Of a DNA stretch of 5,199 nt, positions 5,107-5,199 are shown in pieces (the first letter of the stretch is position 1; each line of letters starts with the position of its first letter). This DNA is from an uncultured Collinsella sp. (GTDB lineage Bacteria; Actinomycetota; Coriobacteriia; Coriobacteriales; Coriobacteriaceae). The position numbers and the translations under genes are program-made. Where the stretch lies: contig UQTR01000108.1 in the NCBI GenBank assembly GCA_900544065.1, positions 1 to 5,199 on the forward strand, in the 5' to 3' direction. Below the pieces are notes generated by a model. That model did no database searches. It was not told where the DNA came from and saw nothing but the letters and a program-made list of their open reading frames with translations.

Positions 5107-5199
5107 AAAAAGCTGAGATGTTCTTTCCGGTCCTGATGTACCCCCGGGTCGCGCGCGCAGACGTGGTGTAAGAGTGTCCTGAGGTCCGTCGCTGCAAGT

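Larger units (their letters stand above)
4966..5199. other. Intergenic stretch without a supported gene
   Basis: Beyond the terminator I find no coding region. A minus-strand frame open across 4892-5197 has only a TTG at its right edge, no visible ribosome-binding site, and runs through both hairpins. A plus-strand 17-codon frame at 5118-5171 lacks a properly spaced ribosome-binding site. The stretch holds the 16-bp hairpin, the TTGCATA repeat, an A-run and a (GC)-alternating tract at 5150-5158. It may be the upstream region of a gene beyond the window. Confidence 0.5.

Noticed and set aside
5118..5171. Possible 17-residue leader peptide (MFFPVLMYPRVARADVV)
   Set aside because: There is no properly spaced ribosome-binding site, no run of a single regulatory amino acid and no attenuator-like stem visible after it within the window.
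4892..5197. Minus-strand frame of about 101 codons at the right end
   Set aside because: It begins at a TTG at the window edge with no visible ribosome-binding site, runs through a terminator and a long hairpin, and overlaps the stop of the YtcJ-like gene. A gene entering from the right cannot be fully excluded.

Overview
The window reads as a piece of chromosome from a high-GC Gram-positive, most likely a gut Coriobacteriia (Actinomycetota) such as Collinsella. This is an inference from codon choice, purine-rich ribosome-binding sites, long GC-rich hairpin terminators and the gene types. No marker gene is present to fix the taxon. I see no mobile element, CRISPR array, tRNA or rRNA.

Layout, left to right. 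(1) Positions 1-168 are the C-terminal end of a plus-strand gene with a Pro-Ala repeat tail, closed by a strong terminator. (2) A short leader with two TGTT/AACA inverted repeats and a small hairpin precedes a two-gene plus-strand unit. The first gene encodes a zinc-ribbon protein with a Gln/Pro linker and a DUF4234 membrane domain. The second encodes a DUF2752 membrane protein with the CPGCGMTRA motif, overlapping or directly abutting the first. (3) A hairpin at 1552-1590 separates this unit from a convergent minus-strand gene. (4) That gene (1626-3089) encodes an M20D-type zinc amidohydrolase with an unusual charged C-terminal tail. (5) A 168-base divergent intergenic region carries a plausible minus-strand promoter and a dense set of plus-strand G-runs. 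(6) A plus-strand gene (3258-4895) encodes a YtcJ/NfdA-like amidohydrolase of the Amidohydro_3 family. (7) The last 304 bases hold a terminator, a second long hairpin without a T-tract, and a 21-bp-spaced TTGCATA direct repeat, with no convincing gene.

Functionally there are two blocks. The left one is a small membrane module of unknown role: a probable metal-binding ribbon tethered by a flexible linker to a membrane domain, plus a second membrane protein. The right one is a divergent pair of unrelated metal-dependent amide hydrolases. They share an intergenic region and may be co-regulated for breakdown of N-acyl or other amide-bonded substrates, but the sequence does not show which. Nothing here stands out as a clear new defence or mobile system. 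The best leads are the DUF4234/DUF2752 module, the M20 tail, the G-rich leader and the structured 3' intergenic region.
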